Origin: Chryseolinea soli
GTDB taxonomy: Bacteria > Bacteroidota > Bacteroidia > Cytophagales > Cyclobacteriaceae
Reading direction: 5' to 3'
Assembly (NCBI RefSeq): GCF_003589925.1
Contig: NZ_CP032382.1
Location: 5,270,001 to 5,334,000 of the forward strand
Length of the DNA: 64,000 nt
The translations under genes were made by a program, and so were the position numbers. The notes under the pieces were generated by a model that saw only the letters and a program-made list of their open reading frames with translations, was not told the origin of the DNA and ran no database searches. Position 1 is the first letter of the stretch; the number at the start of each line of letters is the position of its first letter. Positions 17,685 through 27,900 of the stretch are shown here, one piece after another.

Positions 17685-18803
17685 TTGAATTACGTTAAAA
17701 ATCTTGACGGAATCCGTGGGTTTGCCATTGTGCTGGTAATGTTCTTTCATTACGATTATCTGATCGAGGCCGGTTGGGTAGGCGTACAGTTGTTCTTTGT
17801 TCTTTCCGGTTTCCTCATCACCACCATCCTGATGCAGGACAGGCAAGACCAGCCCTTGGGTCATTACCTGAAAGGCTTTTACTGGCGCCGGACGCTTCGC
17901 ATATTTCCCATTTACTATTTGTACCTGCTGATCGTGGCGTTGGTGTACGCCAAATTTCATACGCCCGAGGACTTCAAACAAACGGCACCGTTCCTGTTCA
18001 CCTACACCTACAACTTGTTCCCGCTGGTGTATGAATTCAGTTTCGACATCTTCTTCACGCACTTCTGGTCGCTTTCCATTGAGGAGCAATTTTATCTTTT
18101 CTGGCCCATCATCGTCTATTTCCTCTCCACGCGGCAACTGCGCGTGCTGCTGGTGGTCATGATCCTGGTGGCGCCCGTGATCCGGTTTTGGCTGGCCAAC
18201 TACTTGCTGGACGATGGGATCTCCAAAGATTTTACGGAACAGATCGTCTATCGCTTCACGTTTAGTCAATGGGATGCGTTCGCCTTTGGGGCGGCCATAC
18301 CCGTATTTGGCCTCCAGGCGACGTCGTTCAACCCCTACAAGCTGTTGGTGGCGGGGATGGTGATGTTCGTCGGGTTCGGAATATTCAATTACAGGATGTT
18401 ACTGGCAGAAGGCGAGAACGTAGGGCTTACGTCTTTCGGATTCCCGTTGGGCGTGCTGAACAACTACCAGCACGTGTGGTCCTATTCGCTCCTCAGCCTG
18501 GTTTGTATGGGCTTTATCCTGATCTGTGTGAAATACAGCCACAACATCGTGGTAAAAACCGTGTTTGGGAACCCGCTCATGGTGTTCCTGGGCAAGATCT
18601 CCTATGGCCTCTATGTCTATCATTGGGTCATCTGGATGGCCTTTGGCAGATTTCTTAAACCTTATTTCTCTTTCCCTTTACTGGGTTTTGTCTGCTACAG
18701 TGTTATTTGCATCGGCGTAGCCTATCTCAGTTTTGTTTTGATCGAAAAGCCGCTGCTGTCCTTTAAAAATAAGTTTTTCCATCGTAACCAAATCGCGACA
18801 TGA
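17685..18803 (+). CDS. Acyltransferase 3 family membrane protein (OafA/YrhL-like)
   Basis: 372 residues from TTG at 17685, so that the protein opens with NYVKNLDGIRGFAIVLVMFFH, the standard N-terminal motif of the family (x-LDGxRGxA-x-H). Further family motifs are FFVLSGFLIT, FYWRRTLRIFPIYY and FTHFWSLSIEEQFYLFWP. About ten membrane helices. These enzymes acylate, commonly O-acetylate, surface sugars. It shares ATGA with the next gene, so translation is coupled to the methyltransferase. A longer frame to TTG 17643 overlaps the promoter and is not favoured. No C-terminal SGNH domain. Confidence 0.9.
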   Translation: MNYVKNLDGIRGFAIVLVMFFHYDYLIEAGWVGVQLFFVLSGFLITTILMQDRQDQPLGHYLKGFYWRRTLRIFPIYYLYLLIVALVYAKFHTPEDFKQTAPFLFTYTYNLFPLVYEFSFDIFFTHFWSLSIEEQFYLFWPIIVYFLSTRQLRVLLVVMILVAPVIRFWLANYLLDDGISKDFTEQIVYRFTFSQWDAFAFGAAIPVFGLQATSFNPYKLLVAGMVMFVGFGIFNYRMLLAEGENVGLTSFGFPLGVLNNYQHVWSYSLLSLVCMGFILICVKYSHNIVVKTVFGNPLMVFLGKISYGLYVYHWVIWMAFGRFLKPYFSFPLLGFVCYSVICIGVAYLSFVLIEKPLLSFKNKFFHRNQIAT

Positions 18804-19444
18804 TTCAGACCAACGAGTTGGTTTCTTTTTTGAAATTGAAGACCGTGCATTCGGGATTCTTGGATCAAATTAAAGTCAGCTACCGCCCCCTGATCTGCCC
18901 TTTCGACGAATTGCTCAATGAAGTGAAAGACGCCCAAAGCGCGTTCGACATCGGTTGTGGCTCGGGCCAGTTCGCCTTGTTGCTGGCCGAATTCACCAGC
19001 ATCAAAAGGATCGGTGGCATCGAGATCGACAAACGCCTCATCACCAACGCCCGCGAACTGCTGCAACCCTACAGCGGCAAGGTGACCACCGATTTCCAGC
19101 CCTATGATGGCAGCACGCTGCCGGATGCCATGAAGGAATACGACCTGATCTTTTTGATCGACGTGCTCCATCACATTCCCGTAGCCTACCAGGAGTCCTT
19201 CATCAAAAAAGTATATGACCACATGCGCCCCGGTGCGCGGTTCATCGTGAAAGACATCAACGGCGGCAGCCCTTTCGTGCTCTTCAACAAGATGCACGAC
19301 CTCATCTTCGCCCGCGAGATCGGCCACGAATGGTCCATGAAACGCCTCATCGATACGGCCCAACAAGCCGGTTTTAAGATCCTTAGCACGAGTAAAAAGC
19401 AAATCTATGTTTATCCCCACTACACCGTCATCCTCACGAAATAA
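18800..19444 (+). CDS. Class I SAM-dependent methyltransferase
   Basis: 214 residues. DIGCGSG at residues 50-56 is motif I, GIEID follows as the acidic beta-2 end, and YDLIFLIDVLHHIP is the post-I region; the fold is a compact class I methyltransferase without extra domains. ATG overlaps the acyltransferase stop (ATGA), and its own last 38 bases overlap the following membrane-protein gene, so all three are one operon. It probably methylates a sugar or lipid handled by these neighbours; the substrate cannot be told from sequence. Confidence 0.85.
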   Translation: MIQTNELVSFLKLKTVHSGFLDQIKVSYRPLICPFDELLNEVKDAQSAFDIGCGSGQFALLLAEFTSIKRIGGIEIDKRLITNARELLQPYSGKVTTDFQPYDGSTLPDAMKEYDLIFLIDVLHHIPVAYQESFIKKVYDHMRPGARFIVKDINGGSPFVLFNKMHDLIFAREIGHEWSMKRLIDTAQQAGFKILSTSKKQIYVYPHYTVILTK

Positions 19445-20540
19445 GGTAGCCTACAACATCCTGCTGGTCCTTATCGTTGCCTGGATGGCGACGTATCCTA
19501 TTTACCAGAATTTTTACCGGGGTGAGGCCGTCGAACAATACCAACGCTTCCTCGATTGGAAAGCCGACAATTCGATGTTCTACAACCCCTGGCAATACCG
19601 CATCCTGTGCTACGAGATCGTCGAGGGCACCTACCAGGTGTTGGATCACACGGTATTCAACCTCATTCACTTTCGCGAACCGCAGCTGAATTTACCCGGC
19701 AACACCAGCGATAAAAACGAAGTCACGCAAAAGTTGCTGCAACTTGCCCAGCAACCGGAGTTTATCAAATACTCCATCGTATTCATTGGCTTTCGCTTTT
19801 TGCAGAACGCTCTCATTTTTGGGTTGGCCTTTATTTATTTCTCGCACTTCGTGAAAACCCGCGCGGTGGTGTTGCTCAGCATCATGTTCATCCCGATCAT
19901 GATGGGCAATGCGGTGGTGGATAGCGATCTTTCCTTCAACACCTATATGGACATCACGTTGTACCTGTTGACAGGGCTTGTCATTGTGAAAGGCTACAGC
20001 GACTGGTGGATATTGCTCATCACCATCGTGGGCGCACTGAACCGCGAAACGTCGATGCTCATTCCCGCCATCTATTTTTGTTCGAAGGTAGATTGGTCGG
20101 CATGGCCCAACTTCAGGAAATTGTTCTTTACCGATCTCAAGCCGCTCATGATCGCCGCCCTCTCCATGGTATTTTTTGTTGCCATTTTTGTGGCAATACG
20201 GGCGCACTTTGGCTACCGGCCGCAAACCGACTGGCGTGTACCCGCCGGGTTGCCCATGCTGAAGATGAATTTGTTTAGCGGCGTGAGCGTGAAAACGTAT
20301 ATGGAAATGTATGGTGTGTTCGGATTCCTGCCCATTTGGTGTCTCTTCCTGTTCAAAGAGATGAACCCGTCCCTGAAGGTATTTTTTATCGTGATCGTGC
20401 CCGTGTGGTTTGCGGTCCACTTCATTTCGGTGGTCGCTTACCAAAGCCGGTTGTATCTGGTGCCTACACTGCTCATCTTTTTCCCGGCCGTGTTGCAGCA
20501 CATCGAAAATCAAATACAGGCCAGGCAACGCCTGGCCTGA
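19407..20540 (+). CDS. Unassigned polytopic membrane protein (glycan-related by context)
   Basis: 377 residues, about nine to ten hydrophobic segments. I do not recognise the family with certainty. Features visible: a short cytoplasmic N-terminus, a long first extracytoplasmic loop (about residues 35-120) rich in Tyr, Gln and acidic residues, and a GALNRETSMLIP motif between helices that recalls GT-C-type glycosyltransferases and polymerase-like membrane proteins. ATG at 19407 lies 38 bases inside the methyltransferase gene. A perfect hairpin overlaps its last codons. Possible roles are lipid-linked-sugar glycosyltransferase or repeat-unit polymerase, both inferred only from topology and neighbours. 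Confidence 0.7.
   Translation: MFIPTTPSSSRNKVAYNILLVLIVAWMATYPIYQNFYRGEAVEQYQRFLDWKADNSMFYNPWQYRILCYEIVEGTYQVLDHTVFNLIHFREPQLNLPGNTSDKNEVTQKLLQLAQQPEFIKYSIVFIGFRFLQNALIFGLAFIYFSHFVKTRAVVLLSIMFIPIMMGNAVVDSDLSFNTYMDITLYLLTGLVIVKGYSDWWILLITIVGALNRETSMLIPAIYFCSKVDWSAWPNFRKLFFTDLKPLMIAALSMVFFVAIFVAIRAHFGYRPQTDWRVPAGLPMLKMNLFSGVSVKTYMEMYGVFGFLPIWCLFLFKEMNPSLKVFFIVIVPVWFAVHFISVVAYQSRLYLVPTLLIFFPAVLQHIENQIQARQRLA
20517..20539. terminator. Bidirectional hairpin between convergent genes
   Basis: Perfect 10-bp stem CAGGCCAGGC / GCCTGGCCTG with a 3-base loop (AAC). It overlaps the last coding bases of the plus-strand membrane protein and lies 14 bases past the stop of the minus-strand PorP-like gene. 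On the minus strand it is followed by TATTTGATTTTC, a weak T tract; on the plus strand by ATTAAAAAGG. It may end transcription of one or both genes. Confidence 0.5.
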
Positions 20541-20552
20541 TTAAAAAGGGTC

Positions 20553-21893
20553 TTATTCAAGTCGTTTGTACCATGCGTCGGCATACGGTGTCTGATGCCG
20601 TATCTCCATGACGCGGTCTAACGTGATGATCTTGGTTTTGTATTTGCTGATGTGCACGTAGTAGTAGTCATCCACTTTTTTCACTTCAGCTTGTACGCCG
20701 TCTTCAGCCATGTTGCGCACCAGCTTGTTGGCATTGGATTGCTTTTTGAACGTTCCCACAATGAGGTAGTAATAATTGCCGGGCAGTTTGTCGTCCACTT
20801 CCATGTGGTCTTGCCACGAGGGTCTGCGCTCCGGAGTAGTGGGCTCGGCCACGGCGGTTTGGGCGGCGGTGGTATCGGTGCTCTTGGTGTCGACGGTTTC
20901 CTCTTCTTTCTTCTCCGGTTCTACGGGAGGCGGCACGGGCGCTTGTGTCACGGCATCCTGTTTAATGGTGGAGCTCTGCTTCTTGGTCTTGCGCGAGACG
21001 GGGTCGACAAACTTGCCAAAGCGCCACTTCAATTGCACTTCATTCGAACCACCGGTAGATACTTGCATGTTCGGGGTAGGGAAGTCGTAGGCAAAGCCGA
21101 TCTCGATATCCTTGATGTGTACCCGCAGCATGGCGTTGGGCCCAAAATACTGGCGGTAGCCACCTCCCACATCGAGTATATTTTTATACGACACAAAGGC
21201 GCCGGCTTCGTACAGGTTCAGATTGTTTTCATTAAAGCGATACGAAAACGATGGTTGCAGGGCCCACGTGTCGGTCACCAGGTTAAAGCGATAGGTGGCA
21301 AAAGCGATCTTGTTCTTCAGTTGGCTGAACGTCACCTTCTGGAAATTGTCTTCGGAAAGCGTCTGGTGATCCACCAGTTGCAACATGGAAAAACCGAGGG
21401 TCAGGTTCTTGAACGTGTAGTTCACGCCGAATTGTCCGTTGAAAGCAAAATTATTGTTGGTGCTGTTGAGAATGGCCGGGTCGTTGGAGTCGACATTGGA
21501 GATTTCCTCTTGCCGGATACGATTTGAGAAGATGCCAGCAGAAATACCAAAGCCCACCGAGTGGTTCGTAGCGATGGGCACTTTATACCCGAAGGTGAGC
21601 ATAGCCGACGTGGCCGATAAGAGTACGGTACGATCGTTATACACGCTCAACCCAATCGCCATACGCGGGTCGATCGGATGCTGAAGGTCGAACTGCATCG
21701 TACGCGGACCGTCCTTGATGCCCGTCCATTGCTGACGATACGATACGTTGGCCTCCGTGCGCCGCCCCGCCGCAACCATCGACGGATTTATCGTGTATGG
21801 ATTAAAGATCCATTGGGTATAGAAAGGATACTGTTGCGCAGTCGCCGACAAGGTTAGGAGTAGCAGTATCGAAACGAGGGTAAATTTCTGCAT
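20553..21893 (-). CDS. PorP/SprF-family T9SS outer-membrane protein with C-terminal SPOR domain
   Basis: 446 residues. Signal peptide to about residue 19 (SATAQQ), then the PorP/SprF beta-barrel family: FYTQWIFNPYTINPSMVAAGR is the diagnostic N-terminal motif (usually YNP-x-NPA-x-G), with barrel strands to about residue 290. A low-complexity linker rich in Lys, Pro, Glu and Thr (about 295-365) leads to a SPOR-like domain (YYYLIVGTFKKQSNANKLV, then VQAEVKKVDDYYYVHI). PorP/SprF proteins help secrete and anchor partner proteins with type B sorting domains. The 2028-aa gene ending 24 bases upstream has exactly that domain, so this is its likely partner. The SPOR module would tether the complex to denuded peptidoglycan, which is inference. 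Confidence 0.85.
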   Translation of the reverse strand: MQKFTLVSILLLLTLSATAQQYPFYTQWIFNPYTINPSMVAAGRRTEANVSYRQQWTGIKDGPRTMQFDLQHPIDPRMAIGLSVYNDRTVLLSATSAMLTFGYKVPIATNHSVGFGISAGIFSNRIRQEEISNVDSNDPAILNSTNNNFAFNGQFGVNYTFKNLTLGFSMLQLVDHQTLSEDNFQKVTFSQLKNKIAFATYRFNLVTDTWALQPSFSYRFNENNLNLYEAGAFVSYKNILDVGGGYRQYFGPNAMLRVHIKDIEIGFAYDFPTPNMQVSTGGSNEVQLKWRFGKFVDPVSRKTKKQSSTIKQDAVTQAPVPPPVEPEKKEEETVDTKSTDTTAAQTAVAEPTTPERRPSWQDHMEVDDKLPGNYYYLIVGTFKKQSNANKLVRNMAEDGVQAEVKKVDDYYYVHISKYKTKIITLDRVMEIRHQTPYADAWYKRLE

Positions 21894-21917
21894 AGGGTCA
21901 CAGGTCTTTTTTCTTTT

Positions 21918-24900
21918 TTATTTCAGGATGCGAACGGCGCCGGTCAGTTTTCGTCCATCCGTACAGGAAAGCGTATAATAATAATCGCCTTCGCCGAGCG
22001 GCTTGCCTTTGTAGGTACCATTCCAGTTGTTCTCATAGGGGAATGCATCAAACACCTGCTGTCCGGAGCGGGCAAATACGGCCAGCCTGCATTCGCGATA
22101 CGATTCCACGTTGCGGAAGGTCCAGTACTCGCCGACGTTGTCGTTGTTCGGGGAGAAGAACTTCGGGATCTCATCCGTCTTGTCGATCACGCTGATATTT
22201 ACCTCGTCGCTGGCGCTTAACGTGTCGCTATCTACCACCGTCAACCGGAACACATAGTCGCCCAGTGCCATGTCGGTGATGTGGATCACGTTGGCATCCA
22301 CCGTGAACGGCACCTGTGTACCACCGATCTGTTCCCAGAAATAGCGTTCAATAAACCCGTCAGGATCCAAGCCCTGGCCTGCGATAAGCGCCTCATTGTC
22401 GGGCAACACGATGACCAGGTCATCGCCGGCATAGGCCACAGGCTTCTTCTTCACGTTTTGAGAATCTTCCGTAACATATACAATGGCGTCGCTGTAGGCT
22501 GAAGCATTTTCGTCGTCGGTTGCCGTCAGCCGGAACACATACATGCCCAGCACCAGTCCGCTGACATCGAGGGTAAGGGTCGTGGCACCCGAAATTGTGG
22601 CTGTGTTGGGGCCTTGCACTTGCGTCCACTTCACGCTTTGAACCGTGCCGTCGGTATCGGTGGCGGTTCCGTTCAAAGTGGCTTGGGTGGTCGGTAAGTT
22701 AACCACTTGTCCTGCGCCCGCGCTCACCACCGGAGGCTGGTTGGGAGGTACGGGTCCAACAACGACCTGCACATTGTCGGTCGCCACGGCGCCACCATTG
22801 TCTGTCGCTTCAAGACTAAATACATACGTGCCGACCGCGAGGTTTGACACTTGCAACGACAAGGTCAGATCGCCGGAAAGCGTCGCGGCAGCACCGCTCA
22901 CTTGTTTCCATTTCACGGACGCGATCGTGCCGTCCGGATCGGTAGCGGTGCCGTTAAGTGTGACCTGAGTGGTGGGAAGGAAGATCTGCTGATCTGCTCC
23001 GGCGTTCACCACAGGAGGTTTGTTAACAGTGGCCGGCAGCACGGTCACCACGATCTGGTCGAACGAGGATGCACCCCCGTTGTCGGTCGCGGTGAGTTGA
23101 AGGGTATAGACGCCTTCCACCAGGTTCAGACAGTTCAGATCTTTTTCGGTTGGGTTAGCCAAGGTCACCGTGGGACCACTGGCCTTGGTCCACAGATAGC
23201 TTTGAATGCTGCCATCGTCGGTAACGTCGGCGTTTAGCAACACGGTGTTTTGAGGGAGATAGATGATGGTGTCCAGGCCTAGTTTTACATCCGGTGCGAG
23301 GTTGTTTGTGGGAGGCACTACCAGCAGCGTCATTTGATCAAACGATGAAGCCAGCATGTCGTCCGTCACGGTGATGCGGAAGGAGAAGGTGCCCTGTGCG
23401 AGGTTGCTCACTCTCAAGGTGGCACCATCCTGTCCGGCCAAGGTTGCCGCGGGGCCGCCGGTCTGGGTCCAATCATAGGAGATCACGGTGCCGTCCACAT
23501 CCGAGCCGCTGCCCAAAAGCGATGTGGCGTTCACGGGAAGATAAAGACGCTTATCGCCGCCGGCGAATGCAATGGGCGGCTGGTTCACGTTGGCGGGCCT
23601 CACCAGCACTATGGTAATGTCGGCGTTGGTGGCACCACCATTGTCGGTCACGGTCAATTGGAAAGCGTATTGGCCTTCCTGCAGATTGGTCACCGTAAGG
23701 GTAGTGGTGTTGTCGTTGGTCAGTGTGGCGGTGCCGCCGCTCACTTTTATCCACTTGTAGGAAGCGATGATGCCATCCGGATCAAAGCCCGAACCTACCA
23801 GGTTGATGCTGTTCGTCGGCAAGGTGATGGTCTGGTTATCTTGTACGATCGCCAATGGCGGCTTGTTGGCCGTGCCGTCGCTTACTGTGATCAGAATGTC
23901 GTCGGATCCGGTAGCGTTGCTGTCGTCAGTGACCGTCAGACGGAGCCTGTATGTCCCCGTCACCAAACCTGCCAACGTTGTGTTGGCCGCGGCCGGTGTG
24001 CCAAAGACAGAAGTGTTTGGTCCGCTGACCTGTGTCCAGGCATAGGATTGTATCGTACCGTCTTCATCAAAGCCCGATCCGGAAAGTGTCGTCGACGTGG
24101 CGGGAAGATAAAGCGATTGGTTCGGTCCCGCATCGGCGAAAGGAGCGCGGTTCACGGTTGCCGGCAAGACGGTAATGGTGGCAGTGGATGATCCGGTGGC
24201 ACCCTTATCATCCGTCACCATAAGGCGAAACACATAGGTGCCTTCCACGAGGTTGTTTACCTGTAAAGAAGCAATGGCGGGTGTAACCAGGGTCGCTGCG
24301 GGGCCGGAGACTTTTGTCCAGGCGTAAGAAGCTATAGAGCCGTCTCCATCCGTTCCGGAGCCGGCCAGGGTGATGCTGTTGGTGGGGAGTTGCAAGATCT
24401 TATTTCCACCCGCGTTAGCGATGGGAGGTTGATTGGTAGTGGCCGGTTGCACCGTTACCTGTACTTCGTCTGTGCCGCTGCCTCCGTCGTTGTCTTGCGC
24501 AACTATTTTGAATTTATACGTACCCGCCACCATGTTCAAAACGGTCAGCGCATCGGTGGTCTCATTGTTCAACAAAGCTGCCGGTCCACCGGTTTGCGTC
24601 CACGCATACGAAGCGATGGTGCCATCGGGATCGTTCGCGGTGACATTGAGTACGATGCTGTTGGTAGGAAGATAAATGATCTGGTCTGATTCTGCGACCA
24701 CTGTCGGAAGCTGGTTGGTAGAAGCAGGCAGCACCGTCAGGGTCATTTGATCGCTTGCCGAAGCCAGGTTGTTGTCCAACACCGAGATCTGGAAAACATA
24801 GTCGCCCACATTCAAGCCGTTCACCGAGAGCGTCGGAGATCCTTGTCCACTCAACGTCGCTGCCGGGCCGGAAACTTTTATCCAGGTGTAGGCGTCCACG

Positions 24901-27900
24901 GTGCCGTCAGGGTCGTTGGCCGTGGCCGTAATGTCATAAGAACCGACAGCGGCCGACACGGTTTTGTCGCCCCCGGCATAAACCACCGGCGCAATGTTGC
25001 CGGTCGTAACGGTGACAGTAGCTAAGTCACTGGCCGATGCGCCTTGATTGTCGGTCACGGTGAAGCGAAACACATAGATGCCCTCCACGAGGTTGGTGAG
25101 CGTAAGCGTGGCCGTATTGTCGCCGGCGAGTGTCGCTGCAGGGCCACTGGCCTTTGTCCACAAAACACTGGCGATGGATCCGTCAGGGTCCGAAGAGGTG
25201 CCGGTGAGCGTGGTTGAGTTGGTGGGGAGCGTAATAAATTTGTTAGCCCCTGCACTCGCTACAGGCGATTGATTCACGGTGTTGGGTTGTACGGCCACCA
25301 CCACGTCGGCCGAATTCTTTGCGCCTTTTGTGTCCGTGGCCTCCAAGCTAAATACATACACACCGGCCACCAGGTTTTGAAGCGTGAGGCTCAATGTGGC
25401 TTGGTTTACCATCGTAGCGGCTGGTCCACTCTTCTTGGTCCAGGCCACACTCGCAATACCGTCCGCATCCGTGGCGGTACCGGTGAGGACCACGGTATTG
25501 TTGGGAAGCGTCAGATTCTTATCCGGTCCGGCGCTCACCACGGGTGGGGTATTCACAGGCGCGGCGTTCACAACGACGTTCACTTCGTCATAGCCGGTTG
25601 CTCCATTATTGTCGGTTACCGTGAGCCCGAATTTATACGTGCCGGCGACCATGCCGGTCACCGTGAGAATGTTGGTATTGGCATTGGCTAAGGTTGCTGC
25701 ACCACCGCTCACTTTCACCCACGCATAAGAGGCGATGCTGCCATCGCTGTCGGTACCGGATCCGGTGATCACAACGGTACTGGTAGGCAACGTAATGGAT
25801 TTGTCCGCTCCGGCATTGGCCGTCGGACTTTGATTCGATTGTAATACCGATACTGTGACCTCGTCAAAAGCTGTTGCGCCCTTGTTGTCGGTCACGGTCA
25901 CGCGGAAAACATAAGTTCCCAAAAGCAAATTGCTGGCCGTCAGCGATAGGGTTTTATCGTTGGTAAGCGTCGCGGTAGAGCCTGATTTTTTCTCCCACAA
26001 GATCGTCAATGCTCCGCCCTCCGGGTCGGAAGCCGTGGCCGTCAGGGTCACCTGGTTGATGGGCAGGTAAATGGTTTTGTCCACCCCGGCATTGGTAACG
26101 GGAGGCTTATTGGTCGCGACGGGGTTCACAGTCACCTGGACGACGTCGGTAGCCGAGGCGCCCTTATCATCGGTGACGGTGAGTTGAAATTGATACACGC
26201 CTTCCAGCAAGACCGTCAGCAACAGATCGGTGGTGGCAGCGCCGGCGAGGGTCACTGCCGGGCCGCTGAGTTTGGTCCAGGCATAGGTCAGCGCGCCGCC
26301 TTCCGGATCGGTACCCTGACCTTTCAGTGTGAGGGTGTTCGTGGGCAATGTCACCACTTGGTCAACGCCCGCTTTTGCCGTTGGATTCTGATTCACGGCC
26401 GCCGGGTTCACCGTTACGGTAACTTCATCGAAGGCCGTACCGCCCGCATCAGTCACTTGTAATTGAAATACATAACTACCCGCGACAAGGCCGTTCACGG
26501 TAACGGTGGCGGTATTATCGTTCACCAACGTAGCGGCGCCTCCGGATTTCTTTGTCCATAAGTATCCCGTAATGCCGGTCAGGCTCACACCTGTGCCGGG
26601 TAGGGTCACCGTGTTGGTGGGCAATGTAATGATCACATCCTTCCCTGCATTGGCGGAAACTTTACCGGTTTGATATTCGAATGCACCGATATCATATTTA
26701 CCACCCGAAGGCCGGATGGCGCCGTCGAAGTCGTCGTTGATGCCGAACGCCGACATGTCCTTACCACCGTCGATGGCCGAAGAGCCGGCCAGCAGGTGAA
26801 AGTTCTTGCCCGCGGCATCTACAAATTTCGGAAGGTTGATGTCGTTGGTCTTGATGTTGTTCGTCTCCGTCAGCTTGATGGCTTTGGGATTGTTCAGGTT
26901 GATATAAGCATAGCCGTTGGCTTGGTTGGTGGCCACGATGATGTTGTTCACAAATTGGCTTTGCGCCGGGTTCTCGCTAAACATCAGCAAGCCCACCAGT
27001 TGACAGTTGATCAGGGTGTTGTTGGATACAATAAATCCGGTGGGCGCATAGCCCGGGTTGGTATCCTGCAGGAGGAAGCCGCCTTGAAGTCCGTTTATGC
27101 CCAGGTTGTTATAGTAGATCCCCCCACCGCCAGAATCATAGTAGCAGTGGCCGGTGCCGGTGTCGATGATGTTGTCGTGCACCACGGCGCGCGTCGTTCC
27201 GCCCCCGGCCTGGAAGCCGTTTTGGTGTCCGTAGTTGGCTTTGGTAGCTACGTTATATACGGTGTTGTGGTGTACTTCGCAGCCCTTGGTCACGCTGCCG
27301 ATCTGGATGCCGTCGTTACCGATGTTGCGCAGTTCGTTGTTGTAGACCAGGCAGCCTTCAATGTCGTGTTCATACACCGTTTGTCCGCAGCCGCGGTCCA
27401 CGCCGCTATCATAATGCGAGTTGCCGATGTAAAAACCTTCGCATCCTGTGTCGCCGATATAGTTGTCGTGGAAGATCAGATTTTTCATCACGAAGTTGCC
27501 GCGCCAGGTCGATTTGTCGCAGGTGGGGTCGGTCTTGGCCACGATGCCGCAACATCCCGTGAAGTTCACTTGCAGGTGATCAACCTCGAGGTCGGAGGAA
27601 AGCGATTGAAAGTTGATGCCCATCTGACCGCCGCGTATTTCGATACCATACTTTTCATTCGGGTTTGCCGAACCGGTCATGTGAATGAACGTGCAGTTGT
27701 CCACCTGCACGGAGTTACCGTAGCTGGCGGGTGCGTTGATGGTCACTTTGCCATCGCACATGTTGGTGATGATAACGGGTTTGTCTACGGTGCCGTGAAT
27801 GTTCAGGAGCCCGATACCCGTTCGGGTGCCGGAGGCGAAGCAGATCTTGTCACCGGGCTTCACACCTTTTTTGACACCGTCGAATTGCCATTCGGCAGCA

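Noticed and set aside
22185..26665. Recently expanded DNA tandem repeat
   Set aside because: The 16 PKD units differ at many silent and coding positions, so no recent slippage or phase variation is indicated.
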